Notes: generated by a model from the sequence alone, not told the origin. Counted from the stretch's first letter, positions 19,235 to 29,050 are shown. The stretch is 64,000 bases of DNA from Anaerolineae bacterium (GCA_022822545.1 JAJEBE010000049.1:1-64000), one strand, 5' to 3'. A program made the numbers and translations.

Positions 19235-19366
19235 CCACCGAGTACACCGAGTATTATAGAGTACAGAGAGAAAAGTTGATTAAACAGTTAAGTATCAGCG
19301 ACAGTTCCGCTTTCTGAAGGTCTAAAATCTACCAATATCTCTGTGTCCTCAATTTAACTTGGTGTA
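19235..19366. repeat. MITE-like inverted-repeat element, copy A
   Basis: The left arm begins CCACCGAGTACACCGAGT. The right arm, CTGTGTCCTCAATTTAACTT followed by GGTGTA, is its imperfect reverse complement (19 of 26 aligned positions by hand). The arms are ~70 bp apart. Sixteen of the first 17 bases of the left arm match the reverse complement of the right arm of copy B at 61120. No transposase is present. Confidence 0.6.
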
Positions 19367-19474
19367 GAAGGGCTGTGTCTACGCGCCCCTCGGTGGCGGA
19401 ATTTCAGCTTGGTTCTTCGTCATCCCATGCGTCATTAATTTAGAGGATTGTCTTGAGGCGAATCCAATTAGGGA

Positions 19475-19502
19475 TTGTCATCAGAGAAAATTGTGATACA
19501 CT
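19475..19502 (+). promoter_or_regulatory. Possible upstream rpoB promoter (P1)
   Basis: TTGTCA, a 16-bp spacer, then TACACT preceded by TG one base earlier (extended -10, TGATACACT). It lies ~250 bp before rpoB and would read through the second promoter. Confidence 0.45.
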
Positions 19503-19545
19503 GATTTTGCGTTACTCCAAAGGACGGTCGAGATAAAGGTCAGTC

Positions 19546-19575
19546 TTGACAGAACGTTTCTTTTTGTTGTACACT
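19546..19575 (+). promoter_or_regulatory. rpoB promoter (P2)
   Basis: A consensus TTGACA (19546-19551), 18-bp spacer and TACACT (19570-19575), 182 bp before the rpoB start codon. The -35 context GTCTTGACAG is the same as at the rpsL promoter in this window. The perfect palindrome ACTGCAAGCTTGCAGT overlaps the -10 and the expected start site. Confidence 0.7.
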
Positions 19576-19588
19576 GCAAGCTTGCAGT
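19573..19588. promoter_or_regulatory. 16-bp perfect palindrome at the rpoB transcription start (operator-like)
   Basis: ACTGCAAGCTTGCAGT is self-complementary over all 16 bases and overlaps the -10 hexamer by three bases, where a repressor would block RNA polymerase. The alternative is a 5'-end RNA hairpin. The binding protein is unknown. Confidence 0.45.
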
Positions 19589-19756
19589 CCTCATGCTGTC
19601 ACAACTTATCGAGTAAATGATAGAGGGTATAGACACATTACGTGTTGTATGCGCTTTAGCTATCCCTTACAAGTCTCGAATGACGAGGCTTAAGGTTCGT
19701 CGTGCATTCATTCCGTCCGGTCAGCTGCGTCATCTATTCCTCCAAGGAGCCGTGCC

Positions 19757-22700
19757 TTGAAACAATATTATAACGTGAAGAATTACGCTCGTACGTCTGA
19801 GATCCAGGAATTGCCATCGCTGATCGATATTCAGAAGAAGTCTTTTGTCGACTTCTTTTATGGCGGCCGGTTGAAGGAGCTTTTCGACGAGATCAACCCA
19901 ATCAAGAGTTTCAACGGCAACTTGTCGCTCTACTTCCCCGGCAGTCATGAAGATTCGGAGGAATTTGACTTCCAGCAACCTCCGGCGGATCACCGTCCCT
20001 ATACGCTTTTGAATGATTCGCAGAAGCCGAAGAAGGGCTTGCAGATGTATATGCAGGACCCGAAGTACGATGAAGATGAATGCATCGAGCGCGATATGTC
20101 TTATGCGGCGCCGATGTATGTTCAGGTGGCTATGGTCAACCACGAGCAAGGCGACGAGATTATCCGCCAGAACATTTTCATGGGTGAATTCCCGCTGATG
20201 ACCGAGAAGGGCACCTTTATCATCAACGGGACGGAGCGCGTGGTCGTCAGCCAATTGATCCGCTCGCCTGGCGTTTATTTTGATGTCGAAGAAGAGCGCG
20301 CTACCGGGCGTCAGTTGTCGAACGCCAAGTTGATCCCGGATCGCGGCGCCTGGATGGAGTTTGAGACGCGCAAGACAGATTACATCACGCTCAAATTCAA
20401 TCGCAAGCGGACCATACCGGTGACGATCTTGCTGCGGGCGCTGGCATCTGTCGAAGACGGCTTGCCGAAATCCAGCGCGCCGATCAAGACGGGCGAAGAC
20501 GAAGAGATCCTGGCGTTCTTCGCCGATGTCGATAACAACGAGACGCACAAGTATATCGAGAGTTCTATCAAGAATGAGCCGGTCTGGGAAGTCAAGAAGA
20601 ATCAAACACTGTCGGATGCCGCGCTGATTGAATTCTACAAGCGCATGCGTCCGGGTGATCCGCCGACGCTGGATAACGCGCGGGAGTATCTGAAGGGTCA
20701 ACTCTTCGACCAGCGGCGTTACGATCTGGAGCGAGTGGGCCGGTACAAACTGAATCAGCGCTTGGGTCTCGACGGAATCATTGACCCGTCGCATCGCACC
20801 ATAAGCAAGTGGGATATTGTAAAACTTGTTGAGCATATGATCATGATCAACAATGGCGGGCGCAAGCGCGACGACATTGATCACCTGGGCAATCGCCGCG
20901 TCAAGACCGTTGGCGAATTGATCGGGAACAAGTTGCGCATCGGTTTGCGGCGCATGGAACGGGTGGTCAAAGAACGCATGTCCATCCGCGAGGCGGAGCA
21001 GTTGACACCGGTCTCGCTGGTCAATATTCGGCCGATTGTGGCGGCGGTGCGAGAGTTTTTCGGCTCGTCGCAATTGTCGCAGTTCATGGAGCAGACCAAT
21101 CCGCTTTCGGAGTTGACGCACAAACGGACGCTGTCGGCGCTGGGGCCGGGCGGCTTGCGGCGGGAGCGTGCCGGCTTTGATGTGCGCGATGTGCATCACA
21201 GTCACTATGGGCGCATCTGCCCGATTGAGACGCCGGAGGGCCCTAATATCGGTCTCATTGGGCGCCTGGCGAGTTATGCGCGCGTGAATGAACTCGGTTT
21301 TATCGAGACGCCCTATCGCAAGGTTGTCAACATGATGGATGTCGGTGACCCGGGCCTGATTGGCCGTTCCGTTCGCGATGATGTCGAAAACGCGAAAGAA
21401 CGGATCGTCATTGAAGAAGGCGAGGTCATCGACAAGAAGGCGGTGACGAAGCTCAAAAGAGCGAAGATCAGCGAGGTTCCGGTCACGCCCTTCGCCACGC
21501 ACGAGATTGAATATCTCTCAGCGGACAGAGAAGACCGGTTCATCATCGCGCAGGCGAACGCTGTGCTTGACGAGCGCGAGCAGTTTGTCAGCAACCGCGT
21601 ATCGGCGCGTTATGAGCAGGGCTTTGTATCGGTGCCGCCGCAGCGGATCGAGTATATGGATATCGCCCCGCGGCAGATTGTGGGCATCAGCGCTGCGCTG
21701 ATTCCCTTCTTGTCGCATGACGCCGCCAACCGCGCCTTGATGGGCTCGAACATGCAGCGGCAAGCCGTGCCACTATTGACACCGGATGTCTCTGTAGTCA
21801 GCACGGGCATGGAGCGGCAGGCGGCCTCGGACAGCGGTCAGGTGCTGGTATCCGATATCGAAGCGGAAGTGACCAGCGTACAGGGGCACCGGGTGATCGT
21901 CCGCACAAAAGCCGGCGATGAACACATCTTCCAACTGCGGAAGTACGAGCGCTCGAATCAGTCGACTTGCATCGACCAGCGGCCGGTCGTGCGGAAGGGC
22001 GACTGGATCAAGCCGGGCGATGTCGTCGCGGACAGTTCATCGACCTATGATGGCCACCTGGCCTTGGGGCACGATGTCCTGACCTGCTTCCTGTCCTGGG
22101 ACGGCGGCAACTATGAAGACGCCTTGCTGGTCAGTGAAGATATGCTGAGGAATGACAAGTTCACCAGCATCCATATTGAGAAGCACGAGATAGAAGCGCG
22201 GGATACCAAGCTGGGACCGGAGGAAATCACCTACGATATTCCCAATGTTGGGGAAGAAGCGCTGAAAGATCTTGATGAGCATGGCATCGTGCGCATCGGC
22301 GCTGAGGTGGGACCCAACGATATTCTGGTGGGCAAGATCACGCCCAAGGGCGAGAAGGAGTTGTCGCCGGAAGAGAAGCTGCTGCGGGCTATCTTCGGCG
22401 AGCAGGCGCGCGAGGTGAAAGATTCGTCGCTGCGGCTGCCGCATGGCGATCGCGGCAAGGTGATTGACGTCAAGGTATTCACGCGCGATGAGCATCCGGA
22501 TTTGCCAGCTGGCGTGGAGAAGATGGTGCGCGTGAGCGTGGCGCAGCGGCGCAAGTTGACCGTCGGCGACAAGATGGCTGGACGGCACGGCAACAAGGGA
22601 GTCATTTCGAAGATTGTCTCGGTCGAGGATATGCCTTACATCGACGGCGGCGTGCCGGTTGAGATTATCCTGAACCCGCTTGGCGTGCCCAGCCGTATGA

Positions 22701-23773
22701 ACATCGGCCAGATCCTCGAATTGCATCTTGGCTGGGCGGCGGACCGCATGGGCTTCCGCGCTATCACGCCGGTGTTTGACGGCGTCCAGGAGCATGAGAT
22801 TCAGGCGGAGTTGGGACGTGCCTGGATGATCGATTGGGCTTGGCGGGTGACGACCGAGCGGGCCTGGGAGAATCAGGCGCGGCTGGCGGAGAGCGCGGGC
22901 ATGGACGCGGAAGACTTCGATGACGATATGCACGTCATCAGCGCCTATCTCTTCGAACGCGTGGGCGAGTCGGGCGCGTACAATAATGAGAAGATCATTC
23001 TTGAGCGGGACCCGATTTACGTGCGGCGGGTGGCGGTTGCGGAAATGCTGCGCGAATTCGGCTACGACCCCGACGAGATAATGATCTACGACAACAGTGA
23101 TCTCAGCGCCGAGGCGCGTGATGAGCGCGATTTGAAGGCGCTGGAAGTATCGGTCCGGCTATGGATTGAGCAGACGGCGCCTGAAAGCATTGAATTGGCG
23201 GAGGATCTCTCCCATCGCGATCTCTTTGAGATTGCCAATCGCGTGATGTTCGAGACGGGCAACCCTGTGCCGCATTATGGCAAGCAGACCTTGTATGACG
23301 GGCGCACGGGCGAACCCTTCGACCGACACGTGGCGGTGGGCTATGTGCATATGCTGAAATTGGCGCACCTGGTCGAGGACAAGGCGCATGCCCGTTCCAC
23401 CGGTCCCTACAGCCTGGTCACGCAGCAGCCGCTGGGCGGCAAGGCGCAATTCGGCGGTCAGCGCTTCGGCGAGATGGAAGTCTGGGCGTTGGAAGCTTAC
23501 GGCGCCGCCCATATCTTGCAGGAGATGCTGACGGTGAAATCCGATGATGTGCAAGGGCGGGTCAAGACTTATGAGAGCATCGTCAAGGGCGAGCCGATCG
23601 AAGAGCCCGGCATCCCCACCAGTTTCCGCGTATTGGTCAAGGAGTTGCAGAGCCTGGGTTTGTCGGTGGAAGCGATCACGGGCGCCGGCGATGTCATTCG
23701 CTTTGGCAAATACGATGAGCAGACGCGCAAGCCGCAGCCGGAGACGGGCCTGCTGGGTTTAGGGGCGGGTTAG
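19757..23773 (+). CDS. rpoB: DNA-directed RNA polymerase subunit beta
   Basis: 1338 residues, the catalytic beta subunit. The rifampicin-pocket region (~434-470) reads [20 protein letters not shown] then [14 protein letters not shown]. The C-terminal core has [37 protein letters not shown] and [21 protein letters not shown]. The TTG start is set by AAGGAG seven bases upstream. About 150 residues (~1020-1172) are inserted between [13 protein letters not shown] and [10 protein letters not shown], where most bacteria have ~12-20. rpoC does not follow: a terminator and then nuoA come next, and rplJL is not upstream, so the usual rpoBC operon is broken here. Confidence 0.97.
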   Translation: MKQYYNVKNYARTSEIQELPSLIDIQKKSFVDFFYGGRLKELFDEINPIKSFNGNLSLYFPGSHEDSEEFDFQQPPADHRPYTLLNDSQKPKKGLQMYMQDPKYDEDECIERDMSYAAPMYVQVAMVNHEQGDEIIRQNIFMGEFPLMTEKGTFIINGTERVVVSQLIRSPGVYFDVEEERATGRQLSNAKLIPDRGAWMEFETRKTDYITLKFNRKRTIPVTILLRALASVEDGLPKSSAPIKTGEDEEILAFFADVDNNETHKYIESSIKNEPVWEVKKNQTLSDAALIEFYKRMRPGDPPTLDNAREYLKGQLFDQRRYDLERVGRYKLNQRLGLDGIIDPSHRTISKWDIVKLVEHMIMINNGGRKRDDIDHLGNRRVKTVGELIGNKLRIGLRRMERVVKERMSIREAEQLTPVSLVNIRPIVAAVREFFGSSQLSQFMEQTNPLSELTHKRTLSALGPGGLRRERAGFDVRDVHHSHYGRICPIETPEGPNIGLIGRLASYARVNELGFIETPYRKVVNMMDVGDPGLIGRSVRDDVENAKERIVIEEGEVIDKKAVTKLKRAKISEVPVTPFATHEIEYLSADREDRFIIAQANAVLDEREQFVSNRVSARYEQGFVSVPPQRIEYMDIAPRQIVGISAALIPFLSHDAANRALMGSNMQRQAVPLLTPDVSVVSTGMERQAASDSGQVLVSDIEAEVTSVQGHRVIVRTKAGDEHIFQLRKYERSNQSTCIDQRPVVRKGDWIKPGDVVADSSSTYDGHLALGHDVLTCFLSWDGGNYEDALLVSEDMLRNDKFTSIHIEKHEIEARDTKLGPEEITYDIPNVGEEALKDLDEHGIVRIGAEVGPNDILVGKITPKGEKELSPEEKLLRAIFGEQAREVKDSSLRLPHGDRGKVIDVKVFTRDEHPDLPAGVEKMVRVSVAQRRKLTVGDKMAGRHGNKGVISKIVSVEDMPYIDGGVPVEIILNPLGVPSRMNIGQILELHLGWAADRMGFRAITPVFDGVQEHEIQAELGRAWMIDWAWRVTTERAWENQARLAESAGMDAEDFDDDMHVISAYLFERVGESGAYNNEKIILERDPIYVRRVAVAEMLREFGYDPDEIMIYDNSDLSAEARDERDLKALEVSVRLWIEQTAPESIELAEDLSHRDLFEIANRVMFETGNPVPHYGKQTLYDGRTGEPFDRHVAVGYVHMLKLAHLVEDKAHARSTGPYSLVTQQPLGGKAQFGGQRFGEMEVWALEAYGAAHILQEMLTVKSDDVQGRVKTYESIVKGEPIEEPGIPTSFRVLVKELQSLGLSVEAITGAGDVIRFGKYDEQTRKPQPETGLLGLGAG

Positions 23774-23801
23774 CGGCGTAGCCGGGAACAAGGAATCCAA
23801 T

Positions 23802-23834
23802 AAAGGATACATCACATGATGTGTCCTTTTTCTT
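23802..23834 (+). terminator. Rho-independent terminator after rpoB
   Basis: AAAGGATACATC pairs with GATGTGTCCTTT around ACAT (one G-U), followed by a T-rich run (TTTTTCTTT). It lies ~30 bp after the rpoB stop and explains why rpoB is a single-gene transcription unit. Confidence 0.85.
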
Positions 23835-23964
23835 TATAAGTATCCTGCCCGAGCGCGTTAGCTGTTCTTCGCCGCTCGTTTGTGAAGTGCCTAGCGGATG
23901 CCCGCTCGAATCATGTAGAATCCGGACTGTCGGAATATCCACGGAAAACCGAGCGCAAGCTTGC

Positions 23965-23993
23965 TTGATTTTGCCAAAATAGTGTGCTAGTCT
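23965..23993 (+). promoter_or_regulatory. nuo operon promoter candidate
   Basis: TTGATT, 17-bp spacer, TAGTCT with an extended -10 (TGCTAGTCT), 47 bp before nuoA. It is the only promoter-like pair between the rpoB terminator and nuoA. Confidence 0.5.
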
Positions 23994-24039
23994 CACTACA
24001 GCTTGGATTGTTACAAAAAGCACAAATGGTTGAGGTCTG

Positions 24040-24402
24040 ATGTCGACCATCCTGGAATTCGGTCCCGTCGCCGCGCTGCTCGTCATAGCATCGATTCTCG
24101 CGCTTATCATCGCCAACATCTCGCGAGTGATGGGTCCGCAGCGGCCGAGCTATCGCAAGTCGGTGCCCTACGAGAGCGGCATGAAGCCGATCGGCCCGGC
24201 GACGCGCCGTTTGCCGGTCAAGTTCTACCTGGTCGCCGTACTGTTCATCATCTTTGATATTGAGGTTATTTTCTTTTTGCCGTGGGCGGTATCCATGCGT
24301 GACCTGGGTGTTTATGGTTTGGCGGTCATGGCGGTCTTCACGGTGATTCTGATCGTAGGCTTCGTCTACGAGTGGAAGAAAGGTGGTTTGGAATGGGAGT
24401 AA
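24040..24402 (+). CDS. nuoA: NADH-quinone oxidoreductase subunit A
   Basis: 120 residues, three transmembrane helices, normal length. Family motifs: [20 protein letters not shown] in the first loop and [15 protein letters not shown] in helix 2, part of the quinone-channel and proton-path junction of complex I. GAGGT precedes the ATG. First gene of the nuoA-N operon; nuoB overlaps its end by 10 bp. Confidence 0.95.
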   Translation: MSTILEFGPVAALLVIASILALIIANISRVMGPQRPSYRKSVPYESGMKPIGPATRRLPVKFYLVAVLFIIFDIEVIFFLPWAVSMRDLGVYGLAVMAVFTVILIVGFVYEWKKGGLEWE

Positions 24403-24875
24403 GCTCAAAGCTGGGCAATTTAGGTGTCGTGACCACCACCTTGGAACAGGCCGTGAATTGGGGCCGAACCGGCGCGATGTGGCCGCTGCTATTCGGTTTG
24501 GCCTGCTGCGCTATTGAATACATGAGTTCGCAGGCCTCGAGTTACGATCTTTCGCGTTTCGGCATGGAGTTGAACCGGGCGACGCCGCGTCAAGCGGATC
24601 TGCTGATTGTATCGGGTCGCTTGACGCGCAAAATGGCGCCGGTTGTGCGGCAGCTTTACGATCAAATGGCGGAACCGAAATGGGTTATTTCGATGGGCGA
24701 TTGCGCTTCTTGCGGCGGCGTTTACAACAACTATGCGATTGTGCAAGGCGTTGACGAGATCGTCCCGGTCGATGTGTATATCGCCGGTTGTCCGCCGCGC
24801 CCGGAGCAATTGTTGCACGGCATCTTGACGCTGCACGAAAAGGTCAAGAGCGAACGCATCGCCGATTGGGCCTAA
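24393..24875 (+). CDS. nuoB: NADH-quinone oxidoreductase subunit B
   Basis: 160 residues from ATG 24393 (AAAGG nine bases upstream, inside nuoA); the track start at GTG 24372 adds seven residues. It carries the N2 [4Fe-4S] cluster that hands electrons to quinone. The tandem Cys in [11 protein letters not shown] and the Cys of [12 protein letters not shown] and [13 protein letters not shown] are the four ligands. Peripheral arm, cytoplasmic. Confidence 0.96.
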   Translation: MGVSSKLGNLGVVTTTLEQAVNWGRTGAMWPLLFGLACCAIEYMSSQASSYDLSRFGMELNRATPRQADLLIVSGRLTRKMAPVVRQLYDQMAEPKWVISMGDCASCGGVYNNYAIVQGVDEIVPVDVYIAGCPPRPEQLLHGILTLHEKVKSERIADWA

Positions 24876-24918
24876 GATTGGACTGACCGAGAAGAGGGGC
24901 AACGAGGGAAGCGGGAGT

Positions 24919-25479
24919 ATGGAAATACCGGCGGCGCGCAACCCGGTTGATGTATTACGTGAATCCTTCGGGGAGGCGATTCTCTTCGTCAAGGAATTCC
25001 GCGGCGAAACAACCGTTGTTGTCGAGGCGGCTCGCTCATCTGATGTCCTGGATTTCCTGCGCGTCAGCTTCGGGCTTGTCTACAATATGCTCTCGGATGT
25101 GAGCGCGGTTGATTATTATCCTGACGATTACGGTGAGGGTTTTGACAGCGATTATCGGCCGGAGCGCTTTGCGGTCTCTTATCACCTTCTGTCTATGCTT
25201 TACAATCGCCGTTTGCGGGTGAAGGTTTTCGCGGAGGAAGAAGATCCGCGGCTGCCTACGGCGACGGTGGTCTTTCCGGCGGCGAATTGGCTCGAGCGTG
25301 AAATCGCGGATATGATGGGAATCGTCTTTGAAGGGCACGCCGATCAACGCCGGCTCTTGATGCCGGACAATTGGTACGGTCACCCGCATCGGCGTGATTA
25401 TCCGCTGGGCAAAGAAACGGTCGCCTTTTCCTTCAACGAGGCGGAAATCCGCAAGCACAAGCCCTTCGCCACAGATTAG
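24919..25479 (+). CDS. nuoC: NADH-quinone oxidoreductase subunit C
   Basis: 186 residues, the 30-kDa subunit of the peripheral arm. Motifs: VDYYPDDYGEGF near the middle and the family signature WLEREIADMMGIVFEGHAD followed by RRLLMPDNWYGHPHRRDYPL. nuoC and nuoD are separate here, not fused as in E. coli. It contacts NuoD and NuoB and has no cofactor. Confidence 0.95.
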   Translation: MEIPAARNPVDVLRESFGEAILFVKEFRGETTVVVEAARSSDVLDFLRVSFGLVYNMLSDVSAVDYYPDDYGEGFDSDYRPERFAVSYHLLSMLYNRRLRVKVFAEEEDPRLPTATVVFPAANWLEREIADMMGIVFEGHADQRRLLMPDNWYGHPHRRDYPLGKETVAFSFNEAEIRKHKPFATD

Positions 25480-25493
25480 ATTTCGGGGTCGAT

Positions 25494-26762
25494 ATGGCAG
25501 TCGCATCACCACCGCAATCCATAGAAGAGCAGCGTCGCTGGGAGGGCAGCCTCGATCAGTTGCGCGGGTTGGTATCCGAACGCGCGATCACCGGCGAGAC
25601 GATGCTGCTCAACATGGGCCCGCATCACCCGAGTACGCACGGTGTGCTTCGCCTGCTGCTGGAGTTGGATGGTGAACAGATTGTTTCCTGCTTGCCCGAT
25701 ATCGGCTTCCTTCATACTGGCATCGAGAAATCTATTGAGGACAAGAGTTACGAAAAGGCGCTGCCGCTGACGGACCGCATGGATTACCTGTCGCCGATGT
25801 CGAACAATATGGCCTATGCGGCGGCGGTGGAAAAGCTGCTTGATCTGGATGTGCCGGAGCGCGGTCAGATAATTCGCGTCGTCTGCCTTGAGCTGGCCCG
25901 CTGCGCCAGTCACCTGGTCTGGCTGGGCACGCACGCCATTGACATGGGCGCGATGAGCGTCTTGCTTTACGCCTTCCGTGAGCGTGAACGCATCCTCGGC
26001 ATGTTCGAGATGCTCTCGGGCCAGCGTATGATGAGCAGCTATATCCGTCCAGGCGGAGTCTGGCGTGATGTGCCGGATGACTTCTTGCCGACGATCAAAC
26101 AATTCTTGAATGACTTCCCGGCCAAAGTCGACGATTACGAGGCCTTGCTGACGCAGAATCCGATTTGGAAAGACCGGGCGCAAGGCGTCGGCGTCATTGA
26201 GCCGGATGTGGCTCTCGCTTATGGTTTGACCGGACCGGCCTTGCGGGGCAGCGGCGTCAACTGGGATCTACGTAAAGCGCAGCCTTATTCGGGCTATGAG
26301 ACATACGACTTCAATGTGCCGCTGGGCGAACATGGCGATGTTTATGATCGTTACTTGATTCGCATTCACGAATTCCGCGAAAGCATGAAGATCCTGAATC
26401 AAGCGGTGGCGCGGTTGGAGCAGGTCAAGGGACCCTACCGTTCAGAGAATCGAAAATATTGCCCGCCCTTGCGCAGCGAGTTGGGGCAGAGCATGGAGGC
26501 GGTGATCCACCACTTCAAGCTTTGGACTTACGGTTATGACGCGCCCGATGACGAAATCTATAACGCCATCGAAAGCCCGCGCGGCGAAATCGGCTGTTAC
26601 ATTCACGGCACCGGCGGGAACAAACCAAGGCGGGTTCATTTCAAAACTCCGTCCTTCATTCACATCAGCGCTCTGCCGGTGATGGCGAAAGGATATTTGC
26701 TGGCCGATATGGTGGCGATAATCGGCAGCGTTGATATTGTTTTGGGCGATTGCGATAGATAA
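25494..26762 (+). CDS. nuoD: NADH-quinone oxidoreductase subunit D
   Basis: 422 residues, the 49-kDa subunit that forms the quinone-binding cavity with NuoB. The quinone-site loop is NMGPHHPSTHGVLRLLLELDG, and the C-terminal family signature is IIGSVDIVLGDCDR. The N-terminus has ~35 residues before the core. Only 14 bp separate it from nuoC, while a 91-bp spacer with a hairpin separates it from nuoE. Confidence 0.96.
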   Translation: MAVASPPQSIEEQRRWEGSLDQLRGLVSERAITGETMLLNMGPHHPSTHGVLRLLLELDGEQIVSCLPDIGFLHTGIEKSIEDKSYEKALPLTDRMDYLSPMSNNMAYAAAVEKLLDLDVPERGQIIRVVCLELARCASHLVWLGTHAIDMGAMSVLLYAFRERERILGMFEMLSGQRMMSSYIRPGGVWRDVPDDFLPTIKQFLNDFPAKVDDYEALLTQNPIWKDRAQGVGVIEPDVALAYGLTGPALRGSGVNWDLRKAQPYSGYETYDFNVPLGEHGDVYDRYLIRIHEFRESMKILNQAVARLEQVKGPYRSENRKYCPPLRSELGQSMEAVIHHFKLWTYGYDAPDDEIYNAIESPRGEIGCYIHGTGGNKPRRVHFKTPSFIHISALPVMAKGYLLADMVAIIGSVDIVLGDCDR

Positions 26763-26805
26763 GCATTAAGCGGATGCTGGCGGTTCAGGTCTTGGGCTTA
26801 AGGCT

Positions 26806-26832
26806 GGATTCCCGCTGAAGAGCAGGGAATCC
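26806..26832 (+). promoter_or_regulatory. Intercistronic hairpin between nuoD and nuoE
   Basis: GGATTCCCGCT pairs with AGC-GGGAATCC around GAAG with a single A bulge. No T-run follows, so it is more likely an RNA-processing or mRNA-stability element than a terminator. It sits in the widest gap of the A-G part of the operon. Confidence 0.55.
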
Positions 26833-26853
26833 GTTTATGAGGGAACGTATCGA

Positions 26854-27360
26854 ATGGCGATAATCGGCAATCCGAAATACGAAGCGCGCATTGATCATCA
26901 CCTGGCGAAGTATGAAACGAAACGCTCGGCGGTCATGCCCCTGCTGTATATCGCGCAGGAAGAATACGGTTGGGTGAATCCCGAAGGCATTGAAGAAGTC
27001 GCGCAGATCCTTAATCTGGATCCGACGCAAGTTAAGTCGATCGCCGGTTTTTATACCATGTATTCGGAGAGGCCGAAGGGCGAGTACTGGTTGCAAGTCT
27101 GCACCGATTTGCCTTGCGCTCTCAAAGGCGCGGATGACTTTCATGCCTGGCTTAAAGAGGAGTTGGGAGTGGAAGAAGGCGGGACGAGCGCGGACGGCAT
27201 GTTCACCGTGGAGCATGTGATGTGCCTGGCCGCTTGTGACAAAGCGCCGATGCTGCAATGCAACTTCCATTATGTTGAGAATCTCGATCAAAACAAGATG
27301 CGCGACTTGCTGGCGAAATGGCGCCAGGAGGCGGCGGGCGCCTCAAACGGGCATCGTTAA
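26854..27360 (+). CDS. nuoE: NADH-quinone oxidoreductase subunit E
   Basis: 168 residues, the 24-kDa thioredoxin-like subunit with the N1a [2Fe-2S] cluster. The four Cys are visible as CTDLPC and CLAAC (VMCLAACDKAPM). The N-terminal helical part (MPLLYIAQEEYGWVNPEGI) is typical. With NuoF it forms the NADH-oxidising module. Confidence 0.95.
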   Translation: MAIIGNPKYEARIDHHLAKYETKRSAVMPLLYIAQEEYGWVNPEGIEEVAQILNLDPTQVKSIAGFYTMYSERPKGEYWLQVCTDLPCALKGADDFHAWLKEELGVEEGGTSADGMFTVEHVMCLAACDKAPMLQCNFHYVENLDQNKMRDLLAKWRQEAAGASNGHR

Positions 27361-27407
27361 TAGGGCATTGCGCCGCTTGGACGAGAGTTACGGAACTGAA
27401 GGGGATT

Positions 27408-28664
27408 ATGCACATTCTCTTGCGCGGACGCGAAATTGCGAATATCAAGCAGCTTGACGTATACGAGGCGCATGGTGGCTTCGCCGGCTTAAAAGTGTCG
27501 CTTGCGATGAAGCCGGCCGAGGTCATTGATGTCGTCAAGGCCTCCGGCTTGCGAGGGCGTGGCGGCGCGGGCTTCCCCACAGGAGTGAAGTGGAGCTTTA
27601 TACCGCAGCACGAGCCGATCAAATATGTCACCGTCAACGCGGACGAGAGCGAGACCGGCACCTTCAAAGACCGCGAAATCATGGAGGAGAATCCTTATCA
27701 GCTCATCGAGGGTTCTCTGATCTGCGCCTACGCGATTCAGGCGAAGGCGGTTTACATTTATTTGCGCGGCGAATTCTGGGATATTGGCGACCAACTGGAT
27801 GCCTGCATCGAAGCCCTGCGCGAAAAAGGTTATGTCGGCAAGAATATCATGGGCTCGGGCTACGATTGCGAGGTGTACACGCATCTTGGCGCTGGCGCTT
27901 ATATCTGCGGCGAAGAGAGCGCGCTCCTCAACAGCCTGGAAGGCTACCTGGGTCAGCCGCGCGTGCGACCGCCTTTTCCGGCGCAGAAGGGTGGCGGTTT
28001 GTACAAGGAAGCGACCGTTGTCAACAATGTCGAGACTTTGGCCAATGTGCCATTCATTCTTACGGAAGGCGCTGAGGTTTTCAAGGCGATCGGCACCGAG
28101 CAGAGCGCCGGCAACAAGGTCTACTGTGTCAGCGGTCACGTGAAGAAACCGGGCAATTATGAGTTGCCAATGAATACCACATTTCGCGAGTTGCTATACG
28201 AACACGCCGGCGGCCCCTTGCACGAAGACCGCGCTTTCAAGGCGATGTTGCCCTCCGGCGGGTCGGGGCCTATCGTGCCCTTGACCGATGAAGTGCTGGA
28301 TACGCCGATGAGCTATGAAGACGCCGAGAAGATCGGGACGATCATCGGCTCGGCTTCGATCATCATTATGGACGAGACAGTGGATATGACCTGGGTCGCG
28401 TCCAAAGTGACCAAGTTCTTCAAGCACGAAAGCTGCGGCAAATGTACGCCCTGCCGCGAGGGCACCTATTGGCTGGACAAAGTGATAGACCGCATTTTGG
28501 ACGGACGGGGCTCGCCGGATGATGTCAAACGCATCGCTGATGTGGCGGAGAATATGGCTGGCACGACGCTCTGTGCCCTGGGCGACTTTGCCGCCAACCC
28601 GATCATCCATACGATTCGTCATTTTCCCGACGATTTTGCGCAGCATGTGCAGGCGCAGGGCTGA
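27408..28664 (+). CDS. nuoF: NADH-quinone oxidoreductase subunit F
   Basis: About 418 residues from ATG 27408, which has AAGGGG just upstream; the track start 27318 lies inside nuoE and adds 30 non-family residues. It binds NADH and FMN and carries N3. FMN/NADH motifs: GLRGRGGAGFPTGVKW, NADESETGTFKDRE and YICGEESALLNSLEG. [4Fe-4S] ligands: ESCGKCTPCREG and the later TLCALGD. Its presence with nuoE and nuoG shows a full NADH-dependent enzyme. Confidence 0.96.
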   Translation: MHILLRGREIANIKQLDVYEAHGGFAGLKVSLAMKPAEVIDVVKASGLRGRGGAGFPTGVKWSFIPQHEPIKYVTVNADESETGTFKDREIMEENPYQLIEGSLICAYAIQAKAVYIYLRGEFWDIGDQLDACIEALREKGYVGKNIMGSGYDCEVYTHLGAGAYICGEESALLNSLEGYLGQPRVRPPFPAQKGGGLYKEATVVNNVETLANVPFILTEGAEVFKAIGTEQSAGNKVYCVSGHVKKPGNYELPMNTTFRELLYEHAGGPLHEDRAFKAMLPSGGSGPIVPLTDEVLDTPMSYEDAEKIGTIIGSASIIIMDETVDMTWVASKVTKFFKHESCGKCTPCREGTYWLDKVIDRILDGRGSPDDVKRIADVAENMAGTTLCALGDFAANPIIHTIRHFPDDFAQHVQAQG

Positions 28665-28667
28665 GGC

Positions 28668-29009
28668 ATGGAAGACGTGACTGCACACGGAAGCGCAAAC
28701 CGATCTGGCTTTTTGAGTCGAGTGGTTCGATCCGTCTTCCGGCCGAGTTTGGAGCGCGAGCGCGAATTTTATCGTCGGCTCCGCGACCTAAGCGCGACCA
28801 TTGACGAAGCGCCCGACTCGATTACGCATGTGGTTTTGCGCGGCGAGCTTTATCTGGAGCGGGGCGAGTACCAGCGGGCGAAAGTGGACTTTGAGCGGGC
28901 GCTTGCTCTGGCGGAGAAACTCGACGCTGCCAAGGGCTGGCTCATCGTAGAACAAGTGATGCGCGACCGCGCGCTACAGGGCTTGAAAGTGGTGGAGCGG
29001 CGCCTCTGA
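28668..29009 (+). CDS. Small TPR-like protein inside the nuo operon
   Basis: 113 residues starting 3 bp after nuoF and ending 41 bp before nuoG, so it is almost certainly co-expressed with complex I. The N-terminus is basic and Ser-rich. The core, SITHVVLRGELYLERGEYQR followed by AKVDFERALALAEKL, is about one and a half tetratricopeptide repeats. It has no signal peptide, no Cys and no membrane helix. It is not one of the 14 core subunits; an assembly or regulatory role is inferred only from position. Confidence 0.75.
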   Translation: MEDVTAHGSANRSGFLSRVVRSVFRPSLEREREFYRRLRDLSATIDEAPDSITHVVLRGELYLERGEYQRAKVDFERALALAEKLDAAKGWLIVEQVMRDRALQGLKVVERRL

Positions 29010-29050
29010 CTTATGCGCCGAGTAGCCGAGATGGTGATGTGGAGGCATGA

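Larger units (their letters stand above)
19182..19756. other. Intergenic region upstream of rpoB (repeat element, promoters, leader)
   Basis: 575 bp between the divergent methyltransferase (-) and rpoB (+). It is more AT-rich than its surroundings and holds, in order, an imperfect inverted-repeat element (19235-19366), two promoter-like pairs with -10 TACACT, a 16-bp palindrome at the predicted start site and a ~170-nt leader. I see no ORF with support. Confidence 0.7.

Noticed and set aside
19730-21502. 590-codon ORF on -
   Set aside because: Antisense shadow of rpoB.
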